A stretch of 53,880 nt of DNA from Clostridia bacterium. GTDB taxonomy: Bacteria > Bacillota > Clostridia > Oscillospirales > CAG-272. The position numbers and the translations under genes are program-made. The stretch spans positions 1-53,880 of the forward strand of contig JAGAVJ010000056.1 in NCBI GenBank assembly GCA_017942005.1, given 5' to 3'. Within the stretch, counting starts at the first letter, position 1, and the number at the start of each line of letters is the position of its first letter. Positions 43,897 through 51,229 of the stretch are shown one piece after another. Below the pieces are notes generated by a model. The model worked only from the letters and a program-made list of their open reading frames with translations. It ran no database searches and was not told where the DNA came from.

Positions 43897-45360
43897 TTAT
43901 TCTTCAAAGGAGGCAAATGCTTTGACTGCTTTTTTCAGACGGTTGATTGACGTCTTTTCATTCTTTGCGTAATAAGAAGCGAAGTTGTTGTTCTTTTGCC
44001 GTCCGATCATATGGTCAAGCGTATATACAAGACCCCATTCGTCGTACAAATCGGCAAAGTCTCCGGTACGTCCTGCACAGATTAAATCAATCATCTCAGC
44101 AGAGGCTTCATCCCGCGCACCTTTCTGCTTGAGCGCGACGTCATAAACAGCTGGACGGATAATTTTGTAGCCTTCTGCCGCAAGTGCTTCCAAAATAATA
44201 CCAACACGTTCAAAATCCGAATTAATGATCGGAACCGACATACAGTTTGCGTGTGCGCTTGCGTGAGAATAATAGCGATCTTGTTCTTTGTCGTATTTTG
44301 GCAGAGGAATGATGCCGTAGTCATCCTTCATTTCGCGCAGTTGTTTCAAGGCAATACCGAGATTTTCCGTTAAGAACAGACTGCGTCCATCAATAAATGC
44401 CTGCGAACCAGTATCGTTGTCTACGATGGAATAAGGATAATCACATATCATATGGTACATTTTGTCAACAATGCTTGTCATTTTTTCGGTGTTGATACAT
44501 AATTCTGGCTCACCGGCGTCATTGAGCTTGGTCGTTTTTTGATCCATCGCTACCTGATACTGGAACATGTAGCCGGCATTTGCAGTGAATGCCAATTCAT
44601 CCTTTTCATACTCAATCTTGCCGTCGCCGTTTAAGTCTGTTCCGAACTCATGAATGATTTCATCCATCTTATCAATAGTCCATTCACCGTTTTTCACGGT
44701 ATCGTAGAAATTGATGTCCAGCTTTTCGTTTGCAAGATGCTTATTGTAATAAAGAACCGACACGTTTGTGATGTTGTCGCTGTCAATGGTACCGTAACCG
44801 ACAAATACTTTATCAAAAATGGAGTAGTTTTCAATAAGGTCTTTGTTCCACCATGGCTGCGAGAAATCAAGGTATTCCATGGTGTTCATGTCAGCCAGCA
44901 GCTGCTGTAATGCAAGGTCGCCGAGAAAGCGGAAATGATGAACGGCAATATCTGTAATATAATCGGCTGCAAGCAGAGAATTTTGTAAAACGGTAATGTC
45001 TTCGCCTTCTGCCAGCTTCGGCTCTGCAATGATACAGTTGAAGCGGTTTTCTACCTTTTTATTGCGTTCAAATACGGCAATGTCGATGACATCGCCATCG
45101 GAATCTTCCTGCCAGAGTCCGTCTTTGTGTGACGGGCAGCAGCTGCGGACATAGGATTGGAATTCATAACCGCCAAAATCGCGTTCCGGCAGATTGTCGG
45201 GCAGGGGATCGATTTCTTCTGTTACCGCCGCTGTTGTTATGGTTTCGGTTTGCTTTGTTTCGGTATCTTTCCTGTCGCCGCAGGAAGAAGCGGTGATCGC
45301 AAGGACTGCCAGCAGAAGAAAAGCGGCTGTGGACGTATGGCGCAGGGATTGTAGCTTCAT
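43897..45360 (-). CDS. Extracellular solute-binding lipoprotein (sugar ABC type)
   Basis: 487 residues. The signal peptide has a hydrophobic core (AAFLLLAVLAITASSC) and a lipobox-like Cys27, then a Thr/Glu-rich linker. The mature part resembles extracellular sugar-binding proteins and is a paralogue of the lipoprotein at 20.2-21.6 kb (shared FGGYEF/FGGTEF start, a QPWW segment and DDYGIIPLPKYD). No transporter partners are adjacent. It is followed on the same strand, after a hairpin, by the ECF-sigma fusion gene. Strong own promoter. Confidence 0.87.
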   Translation of the reverse strand: MKLQSLRHTSTAAFLLLAVLAITASSCGDRKDTETKQTETITTAAVTEEIDPLPDNLPERDFGGYEFQSYVRSCCPSHKDGLWQEDSDGDVIDIAVFERNKKVENRFNCIIAEPKLAEGEDITVLQNSLLAADYITDIAVHHFRFLGDLALQQLLADMNTMEYLDFSQPWWNKDLIENYSIFDKVFVGYGTIDSDNITNVSVLYYNKHLANEKLDINFYDTVKNGEWTIDKMDEIIHEFGTDLNGDGKIEYEKDELAFTANAGYMFQYQVAMDQKTTKLNDAGEPELCINTEKMTSIVDKMYHMICDYPYSIVDNDTGSQAFIDGRSLFLTENLGIALKQLREMKDDYGIIPLPKYDKEQDRYYSHASAHANCMSVPIINSDFERVGIILEALAAEGYKIIRPAVYDVALKQKGARDEASAEMIDLICAGRTGDFADLYDEWGLVYTLDHMIGRQKNNNFASYYAKNEKTSINRLKKAVKAFASFEE

Positions 45361-45446
45361 AAAGAATTCTCCTTTTAAAAAAATTATATAGAAAAGCAGA
45401 AGGGGATTGATTCCTGATTTGAATATAAAAATAAATGGACAATATC

Positions 45447-45475
45447 ATTATACAACAATCTTTCAAAAAAAGCAA
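45447..45475 (-). promoter_or_regulatory. Promoter of the second sugar-binding lipoprotein
   Basis: Minus strand TTGCTT (45470-45475), a 17-base spacer and TATAAT (45447-45452). Confidence 0.82.
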
Positions 45476-45595
45476 TACATATGTGATATTTTCGTGAGTG
45501 ATATGCGAAATAAATTATATTAATATATGATTTCTGCATTTATATGCGGTATCAGTTTTTCTTGTGGGAAGCGGTCTCCTTTTTTTATAGAGGGA

Positions 45596-45624
45596 TTGCT
45601 TTTTTTGTCAAAATGTGATATAAT
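45596..45624 (+). promoter_or_regulatory. Promoter of the CofE-like gene
   Basis: TTGCTT (45596-45601), a 17-base spacer and TATAAT (45619-45624). The -35 is identical to that of the divergent lipoprotein promoter. Confidence 0.85.
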
Positions 45625-45707
45625 AAAACGAAAAGAATCACAGATCAGATTCCGATATATGATTAAGAAGAATCGGAAGGAAAACAAGAAGAAAGGATTC
45701 TATTATT

Positions 45708-46913
45708 ATGGAACAGAATGAAAGATTAGTCGGTACCGTATCCCGCGGTATTCGCTGCCCGATCATCCGCGAGGGGGATAATCTTGCGGAGATTGTTGCA
45801 GACAGTGTTCTTGCTGCTGCAAAAAATGAAGGTTTTACGCTTCGTGACCGTGATGTCATTTCCGTTACCGAATCCATTGTCGCAAGATCGCAGGGAAATT
45901 ACTGCACCGTTGACGATATTGCAGAGGATGTCCGTGTCAAGCTTGGCGGCGGCACCATTGGCGTTCTTTTCCCGATTCTTTCGCGCAACCGTTTCGCAAT
46001 TTGTCTGCGCGGTATCGCAAAAGGCGCAAAGAAAGTTGTTTTAATGCTCAGCTATCCATCTGATGAAGTCGGAAATGCACTTGTCAGCCTTGATAAAATT
46101 GATGCAGCCGGCATCAATCCGTATTCCGATGTTTTAACGCTGGAAAAGTACAGAGCGCTGTTTGGTGAAAATAAGCATGAATTCACCGGCGTTGATTATG
46201 TTGCTTATTACGGTGATCTGATCCGTGAATCCGGTGCTGAGGTTGAAATTATTTTCGCAAATCAGCCAAAAGCGATTCTTGATTATACAGACTGCGTTTT
46301 GACCTGCGATATTCATACCCGTGCGCGTACCAAGCGCATTCTCCGGGATGCAGGTGCAAAGGTTGTCTGCGGACTGGATGATATCATGAACGCACCGGTC
46401 AACGGTTCCGGATGCAATGAGAAGTATGGTCTGCTCGGTTCCAATAAGTCTACAGAAGATAAAATCAAGCTGTTCCCGCGTGAATGCAAGCCGTTTGTGC
46501 TTGACATTCAGGAAAGAATTCGGAAGGCTACGGGTAAGAATGTCGAAGTCATGGTTTATGGCGACGGTGCATTCAAGGATCCGCAGGGCAAAATCTGGGA
46601 GCTTGCTGACCCGATTGTTTCTCCTGCTTATACAGACGGTCTGATCGGAACACCGAATGAATTAAAGCTGAAATATCTTGCAGACAATGATTATAAAGAC
46701 CTTTCCGGAGATGCACTGAAGGAAGCCATTTCCAAGTCCATCCGCGAAAAGGAGGGAAAGGGAAGTCTGGTCGGCAATATGGCATCGCAGGGTACCACAC
46801 CGAGACAGCTGACCGATTTGATTGGTTCTCTCTGTGATCTTACCTCCGGTTCCGGCGACAAGGGTACACCGGTTGTTCTGGTACAGGGTTATTTTGACAA
46901 TTATACCAACTGA
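45708..46913 (+). CDS. F420-0:L-glutamate ligase (CofE)-like protein
   Basis: 401 residues. The N-terminal half resembles the CofE/F420 gamma-glutamyl ligase superfamily: RDRDVISVTESIVARSQGNY is the typical VISVT/QKIVSK-like start, then IGVLFPILSRNRFAICLRGIA. VMVYGDGAFKDPQGKIWELADPIVSPAYT in the second half is also characteristic. No other F420 genes are seen, and most Clostridia lack F420, so the in vivo substrate is probably different. The RBS AAAGGA precedes the ATG. It lies 37 bases upstream of the GMP synthase subunit and is probably co-transcribed. Confidence 0.75.
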   Translation: MEQNERLVGTVSRGIRCPIIREGDNLAEIVADSVLAAAKNEGFTLRDRDVISVTESIVARSQGNYCTVDDIAEDVRVKLGGGTIGVLFPILSRNRFAICLRGIAKGAKKVVLMLSYPSDEVGNALVSLDKIDAAGINPYSDVLTLEKYRALFGENKHEFTGVDYVAYYGDLIRESGAEVEIIFANQPKAILDYTDCVLTCDIHTRARTKRILRDAGAKVVCGLDDIMNAPVNGSGCNEKYGLLGSNKSTEDKIKLFPRECKPFVLDIQERIRKATGKNVEVMVYGDGAFKDPQGKIWELADPIVSPAYTDGLIGTPNELKLKYLADNDYKDLSGDALKEAISKSIREKEGKGSLVGNMASQGTTPRQLTDLIGSLCDLTSGSGDKGTPVVLVQGYFDNYTN

Positions 46914-46950
46914 TTTCCAGCATATTTAACACGAAAGGATATCAATTTAT

Positions 46951-47931
46951 ATGGAAAACAATGTTCGTCCGGAATCCATGGCACGTATTAATACGCCTGC
47001 ACTTGCCGATGCGTTTATTGAAGAGCAGCTTGCAGCGCTGAAAGCACAGATCGGTGATAAGAAAGTTCTTCTTGCACTGTCCGGCGGTGTCGATTCTTCT
47101 GTTGTAGCGGCACTTTTGATCAAAGCAGTCGGCCGTCAGCTTGTCTGCGTCCATGTCAACCACGGCTTGATGCGGAAGGGTGAATCGGAGCAGGTCATCA
47201 AAGTATTCGGCGAAGAGCTGAATGCCAATCTGATTTATGTGGATGCAACTGACCGTTTCCTTGATCTTCTGGCAGGTGTTGCAGAGCCGGAAAAGAAGCG
47301 TAAAATCATCGGCGGCGAATTTATCAAAGTTTTTGACGAAGAAGCTTCCAAGCTGGAAGGCATTTCCTTCCTTGCGCAGGGAACGATTTATCCGGATATT
47401 CTCGAGTCCAACGGTGTCAAAGCGCATCACAATGTCGGCGGTCTGCCCAAAGGAATGCAGTTTGAACTTGTAGAACCGTTGAAGTTCCTGTTCAAGGATG
47501 AAGTTCGTGTGGTCGGTAAGGCGCTCGGTCTGCCGGACAATATGGTATACCGTCAGCCGTTCCCGGGACCCGGTCTTGGTGTCCGCTGCCTTGGCGCAAT
47601 CACACGTGACCGTCTGCATGCCCTTCGTGAAGCAGATGCAATTCTCCGCGAAGAATTTGATCGCTGCGGCCTTGCCGGTAAGGTCTGGCAGTATTTCATC
47701 TCCGTTCCGGACTTCAAGAGTGTCGGTGTGAAAGATGGAAAACGCTATGAGGGTTGGCCTGCAATCATTCGCGCAGTCAATACGGTGGATGCAATGTCTG
47801 CAACCATTGAGGAAATTCCATATGCGGTGCTTCATACGGTGACGGACCGCATTACAAAGGAAGTTCCCGGTATCAATCGTGTTCTGTATGATCTGACACC
47901 CAAGCCTGTTGGTACCATTGAGTGGGAGTGA
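46951..47931 (+). CDS. guaA: GMP synthase ATP-pyrophosphatase subunit (split GuaA)
   Basis: Catalyses the ATP-dependent amination of XMP to GMP. Only the ATP-PPase and dimerisation domains are present (326 residues): the PP-loop LALSGGVDSSVVAALL (44-50 SGGVDSS) starts just after the N-terminus, and the XMP-binding C-terminus ends VGTIEWE. The glutamine amidotransferase domain normally fused in bacteria is absent here and not encoded upstream, so a separate subunit must exist elsewhere, as in archaea. The RBS GAAAGGA precedes the ATG. Its 3' end is the attachment site of the Tn7-like element, which starts seven bases after the stop. Confidence 0.9.
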   Translation: MENNVRPESMARINTPALADAFIEEQLAALKAQIGDKKVLLALSGGVDSSVVAALLIKAVGRQLVCVHVNHGLMRKGESEQVIKVFGEELNANLIYVDATDRFLDLLAGVAEPEKKRKIIGGEFIKVFDEEASKLEGISFLAQGTIYPDILESNGVKAHHNVGGLPKGMQFELVEPLKFLFKDEVRVVGKALGLPDNMVYRQPFPGPGLGVRCLGAITRDRLHALREADAILREEFDRCGLAGKVWQYFISVPDFKSVGVKDGKRYEGWPAIIRAVNTVDAMSATIEEIPYAVLHTVTDRITKEVPGINRVLYDLTPKPVGTIEWE

Positions 47932-47938
47932 GAACTTT

Positions 47939-48017
47939 TGTCACGGTGCAACCCTCATTATCGTGACTGGTGTAAAAATCGTTATCGTATCCGATAGAAA
48001 TCACTATCCTATACGAA
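47939..48017 (+). repeat. Left terminal array of TnsB-type sites
   Basis: After TGTCAC, three units of 24 bp follow (47945-47968, 47969-47992, 47993-48016). The shared pattern is GGTGxAA...TC.TTATCGT, with the third unit most diverged. Such terminal arrays are the hallmark of Tn7-family ends. Confidence 0.75.
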
Positions 48018-48078
48018 TAACAAAAGATTACTATTTACATTAAAATAATAATAATAGTAATAATAACAAAACAATAAT

Positions 48079-48167
48079 AAATTTATAAATATAAAAGACC
48101 TTGTGGAAGTATAAGTTCTAATCAAGAGATTAGTTCTTTCTACAAGGTCTTTTATATTTATAAATTT
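48079..48167. repeat. Long perfect-type hairpin inside the element
   Basis: Arms of 30 bp (48079-48108 and 48138-48167) differ at one position; the inner ends read AAAAGACCTTGT and ACAAGGTCTTTT. The loop holds another small stem (CTAATC/GATTAG). It could be a bidirectional terminator, sealing guaA off from the element and the reverse, or a nested miniature element. Confidence 0.75.
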
Positions 48168-48391
48168 ACAATGTATTAAAAAATACGTAAAATATTGTTC
48201 AAAAATCGCATTTTTTAGGAATTACAAACAGCCTTGAAATAAGGTGTTATTCAAAAGGTATTTACCACTTAAAATCACAATTTTAATAGGTGCATTTGAT
48301 ACTAATAATATGAAAAAGCTAACAATAACACCCACAGAAAACAATAATACTAAAAAATAAAAAATAAATGCGAAAAATATATAAAAATTGA

Positions 48392-48550
48392 CGAAATCGA
48401 TTTGAAGAACAACCAGCACTATTCAGAATCAATAAAGAAGAAATTTACCTTGTATGTAGTAGGAAAGAAGTATTAGTATTCGCTGCCAATGCAGATGTTG
48501 GTTTTTGTGAAGAAATAAAAGAAGTTATTGCTGTAGTGTCAGTGAGATGA
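48392..48550 (+). pseudogene. Open remnant without start codon
   Basis: A 52-codon frame bounded by stops and lacking a start has protein-like composition (QPALFRINKEEIYLVCSRKE, then ADVGFCEEIKEVIAVVSVR). It may be the 3' remnant of a lost cargo gene. No family recognised. Confidence 0.35.
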
Positions 48551-48636
48551 TAATGCCAATCAAAAGGTAATGCCCAAAAATCAATGAAGTGTTTGATAGT
48601 TAAATAGATTAATTAAAATAATTATAGTTTTATTAT

Positions 48637-48715
48637 TTCGTGTATGATAATAATTTTTATCGGACACGATAACGATTTTTGCACCAAACACGATAATGGT
48701 ATTTACACCATAACA
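48637..48715 (-). repeat. Inverted copy of the terminal array
   Basis: Read on the minus strand, it starts TGTTATGGTGTAAATACC and matches the left end at about 63 of 79 positions, with the same three-unit structure. It points outward relative to 47939-48715, as the opposite end of a 777-bp mini-element would. No 5-bp target duplication is evident: ACTTT on the left, TAGCG on the right. Confidence 0.75.
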
Positions 48716-48735
48716 TAGCGAAAAAATAAAAACTC

Positions 48736-49010
48736 ATTTTTGGGAAAATAGTTAATCCAAAATATATTAAAATAAACAGGAATAAGATAAATTTTCCTAA
48801 TTTAAATTATATATAATTGCTATTTTTTCAAAAGTGGTAATTAAATTCTTCCCAAATATAAATCTGTTTTGGGGTTTCTTCCCAAAAAAAATACATTTTT
48901 GGGAAAACCAAAAAAGATAATAAAACGTTCCTCATAAAAAAAGAAATTCATTTTTGGGAACCCCAAAAACAATAAAACTTTTCCCAAAACAGTTTTATTT
49001 TTGGGAAAAT
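48736..49010. repeat. Array of TTTTTGGGAA motifs upstream of tnsA
   Basis: At least three forward copies of TTTTTGGGAA (near 48738, 48896, 48951) plus TTTTTGGGAAAA (near 48999), and reverse TTCCCAAA copies (near 48849, 48879, 48981). Several are paired as palindromes. It lies directly in front of the tns operon, so it probably binds a protein: TnsB or a regulator of tns expression. Confidence 0.65.
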
Positions 49011-49068
49011 AGAAATTATTTTAGAAATTTTTAATTTAATTATATAAAATAGAAAGCAGGTAATGATT

Positions 49069-49413
49069 ATGAAAAAGAAAAATTATAAAGGCAGATGTGA
49101 AAAACGAACGCTAAGCAAATGTCAGGAAGTTTGTAGAGTATACAGCGAAATTCAAGATGTATATTTAAATGTGCTGCAAAATAATAATGATATCAAAGAG
49201 TTTCAATGTAATGTTCCAATAACTTTAACAGAGGGGGAATATACTTCTGATTTTGTATGTGTTAAAATAAATGGAGATATCATGGTAAGAGAATGCGTAC
49301 AAAGAAAACTTCTTATGAAACCAATGACAGCAAAACTATTGGATTCTTCAAAAGAATATTGGAAAAATCGTGGTGTTATAGATTGGGGTGTTATTATAGA
49401 TGTTGAAAAATGA
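49069..49413 (+). CDS. tnsA: Short TnsA-like endonuclease
   Basis: TnsA cuts the 5' strands at transposon ends, so that Tn7-type elements move by cut-and-paste. This protein is only 114 residues, compared with 273 for Tn7 TnsA, and keeps just the nuclease-type domain. Visible are an early Glu (YSEIQ), YTSDFVCVKINGD with the catalytic-type Asp, and MVRECVQRKLLMKPMTAKLL, where the QxK of QRK could serve as the C-terminal catalytic pair. DWGVII closes the fold. Start 49069 fits the RBS AAAGCAGG; 49063 is also possible. It overlaps tnsB by 14 bases. Confidence 0.75.
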   Translation: MKKKNYKGRCEKRTLSKCQEVCRVYSEIQDVYLNVLQNNNDIKEFQCNVPITLTEGEYTSDFVCVKINGDIMVRECVQRKLLMKPMTAKLLDSSKEYWKNRGVIDWGVIIDVEK

Positions 49414-51229
49414 GTTGTTGCGAAACGGAAAAAATATTATAAGAATATTAGATATAAAAGATTCTTCTATTCTAATGATTCATTGCACAAAAAAATCCAT
49501 GCCGAAATGGATATCAAAAATAGAACTTGAAACTTATAATCATTGCACCGAAGAAGAATTGCTGATTGAAACAAATGTACAAATTCCAGAAATAGAACAA
49601 CTTAGTCCTATGGATAAGAAATTTGTACATGAACATTATACTTTAATTGCAAGTGTACTTCCTTTTATTGGTGATGAAAAACAAAGATGTTTTATCATTG
49701 ATACGATATCAAAAGAAAAAAATATCAGTAAACAAACAATAAGAAATTATATTTGTCTTTACCTTGTATATCAAAATATCTCTATACTTGCACCAAAACA
49801 AAAAATAAAAGTAAATCAATTAACAAAAGACGAAAAGAATATGAGGTGGGCGCTAAATAAATTCTACTATACAAAAAATAAAAATAGTCTAACAACGGCA
49901 TATACATTTATGTTGAAGGAAAGATACTGTGACGAATATGGTATATTGTTACAAGAACATCCTTCCATTCATCAATTTAAATATTTTTATAGAACACATA
50001 AAAATCTTCAAACATATTTTATTTCAAGAAATGGATTGAAAAATTATCAGAGGAATGATAGACCTTTACTTGGAGATGGTGTTCAGGAATTTGCACCTAA
50101 TATTGGTATTGGAATGTTTGATTCTACGATATGTGATATCTATTTGGTGGATGAATCTGGAAATCTTGTAGGAAGACCAATTTTAACTGCTTGTGTTGAT
50201 GCTTATAGCGGACTTTGCTGTGGGTATACGCTTTCATGGGAGGGTGGCGTGTATAGCCTAAGAAATTTAATAGCAACTATAATTTCAGATAAAGTTGATT
50301 TGTGTAAAAAACAAGGGATATCAATTACAAAAGAAGAATGGGATTGCAGCGAACTTCCAGCAGTATTCGTAACAGATAGAGGAACGGAATATATATCTGG
50401 AAATTTTGAGCAATTAACAGAATTAGGTATAACAATAGTAAATCTGCCATCTTATAGACCGGAGTTAAAAGGTATTGTAGAAAAATTCTTTGATTTGATA
50501 CAGTCTTATTACAAAAAAAATCTAAAGGGAAAAGGTGTTATTGAACCAGATTTTCAAGAACGTGGAAGCCATGATTATCGAAAAGATGCATGCTTAACTA
50601 TAAGAGAATTTCATAAAATCATTCTTTATTGTATTATTTATTATAACACACAAAGAATGATTCCTAATTTTCCTTATACTTCTGATATGATTGAAAAAAA
50701 TATTCAGCCATATGCAAGTAATATATGGAATTATGGCAAACAACAAATAGGAGCAAATTTAATAAATGTAAATCAAAATATACTTAATCTTGTTCTTCTT
50801 CCAAGAACAACTGGTAAATTTATGAGAAATGGATTGCATGTAAATAAGTTAAGGTACAAACATGATTCCTATACAAAAGAATATCTATCTGGAGGAGAAG
50901 TTACCGTTGCATATAATCCGGATAACGCTTCTCATGTGTGGTTAATACAAAATGGGGAATATGTTAAATTTGAACTTATAGAAAATCGTTATAAAGAAAA
51001 AAGTTTAGATGAGATATATTCGATGCAGACAGAACAAAAAGAAATAATAAAATCTAAAATACATCATCATTTACAAGCACAAATTCAACTTGCAGAGCAT
51101 ATAGAAACGATAGCAAATTCTGGTACTGTTAATAAAGAAGTGAATATGAAAAACATTAGGACAACCAGAAAGAAAGAAAAAATAAGAACACATATTAATA
51201 TATCAGAAGGTGGTTTAAAAAGTGAATAA
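49400..51229 (+). CDS. tnsB: TnsB transposase (DDE)
   Basis: The DDE transposase that binds the element ends and performs 3' cleavage and strand transfer. 609 residues. An N-terminal helix-turn-helix region (SKQTIRNYICLYLVYQN) precedes the RNase H-like core: Asp241 in GMFDSTICDIYL, Asp326 in FVTDRGTEYISG and Glu361 in ELKGIVEKFFDL, giving a D-D-35-E triad. A C-terminal Mu-like beta region follows (SHVWLIQNGEYVKFELI). The basic tail may contact TnsC. It overlaps tnsA and tnsC, so the operon is translationally coupled. Confidence 0.93.
   Translation: MLKNELLRNGKNIIRILDIKDSSILMIHCTKKSMPKWISKIELETYNHCTEEELLIETNVQIPEIEQLSPMDKKFVHEHYTLIASVLPFIGDEKQRCFIIDTISKEKNISKQTIRNYICLYLVYQNISILAPKQKIKVNQLTKDEKNMRWALNKFYYTKNKNSLTTAYTFMLKERYCDEYGILLQEHPSIHQFKYFYRTHKNLQTYFISRNGLKNYQRNDRPLLGDGVQEFAPNIGIGMFDSTICDIYLVDESGNLVGRPILTACVDAYSGLCCGYTLSWEGGVYSLRNLIATIISDKVDLCKKQGISITKEEWDCSELPAVFVTDRGTEYISGNFEQLTELGITIVNLPSYRPELKGIVEKFFDLIQSYYKKNLKGKGVIEPDFQERGSHDYRKDACLTIREFHKIILYCIIYYNTQRMIPNFPYTSDMIEKNIQPYASNIWNYGKQQIGANLINVNQNILNLVLLPRTTGKFMRNGLHVNKLRYKHDSYTKEYLSGGEVTVAYNPDNASHVWLIQNGEYVKFELIENRYKEKSLDEIYSMQTEQKEIIKSKIHHHLQAQIQLAEHIETIANSGTVNKEVNMKNIRTTRKKEKIRTHINISEGGLKSE

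Noticed and set aside
46942..47835. 297-codon antisense frame opposite the GMP synthase subunit
   Set aside because: The sense frame is an unmistakable ATP-PPase; the antisense translation is shadow-like.
47932..48720. 5-bp target duplication flanking the mini-element
   Set aside because: The bases on the two sides (ACTTT and TAGCG) do not match, so an independent simple insertion cannot be claimed.
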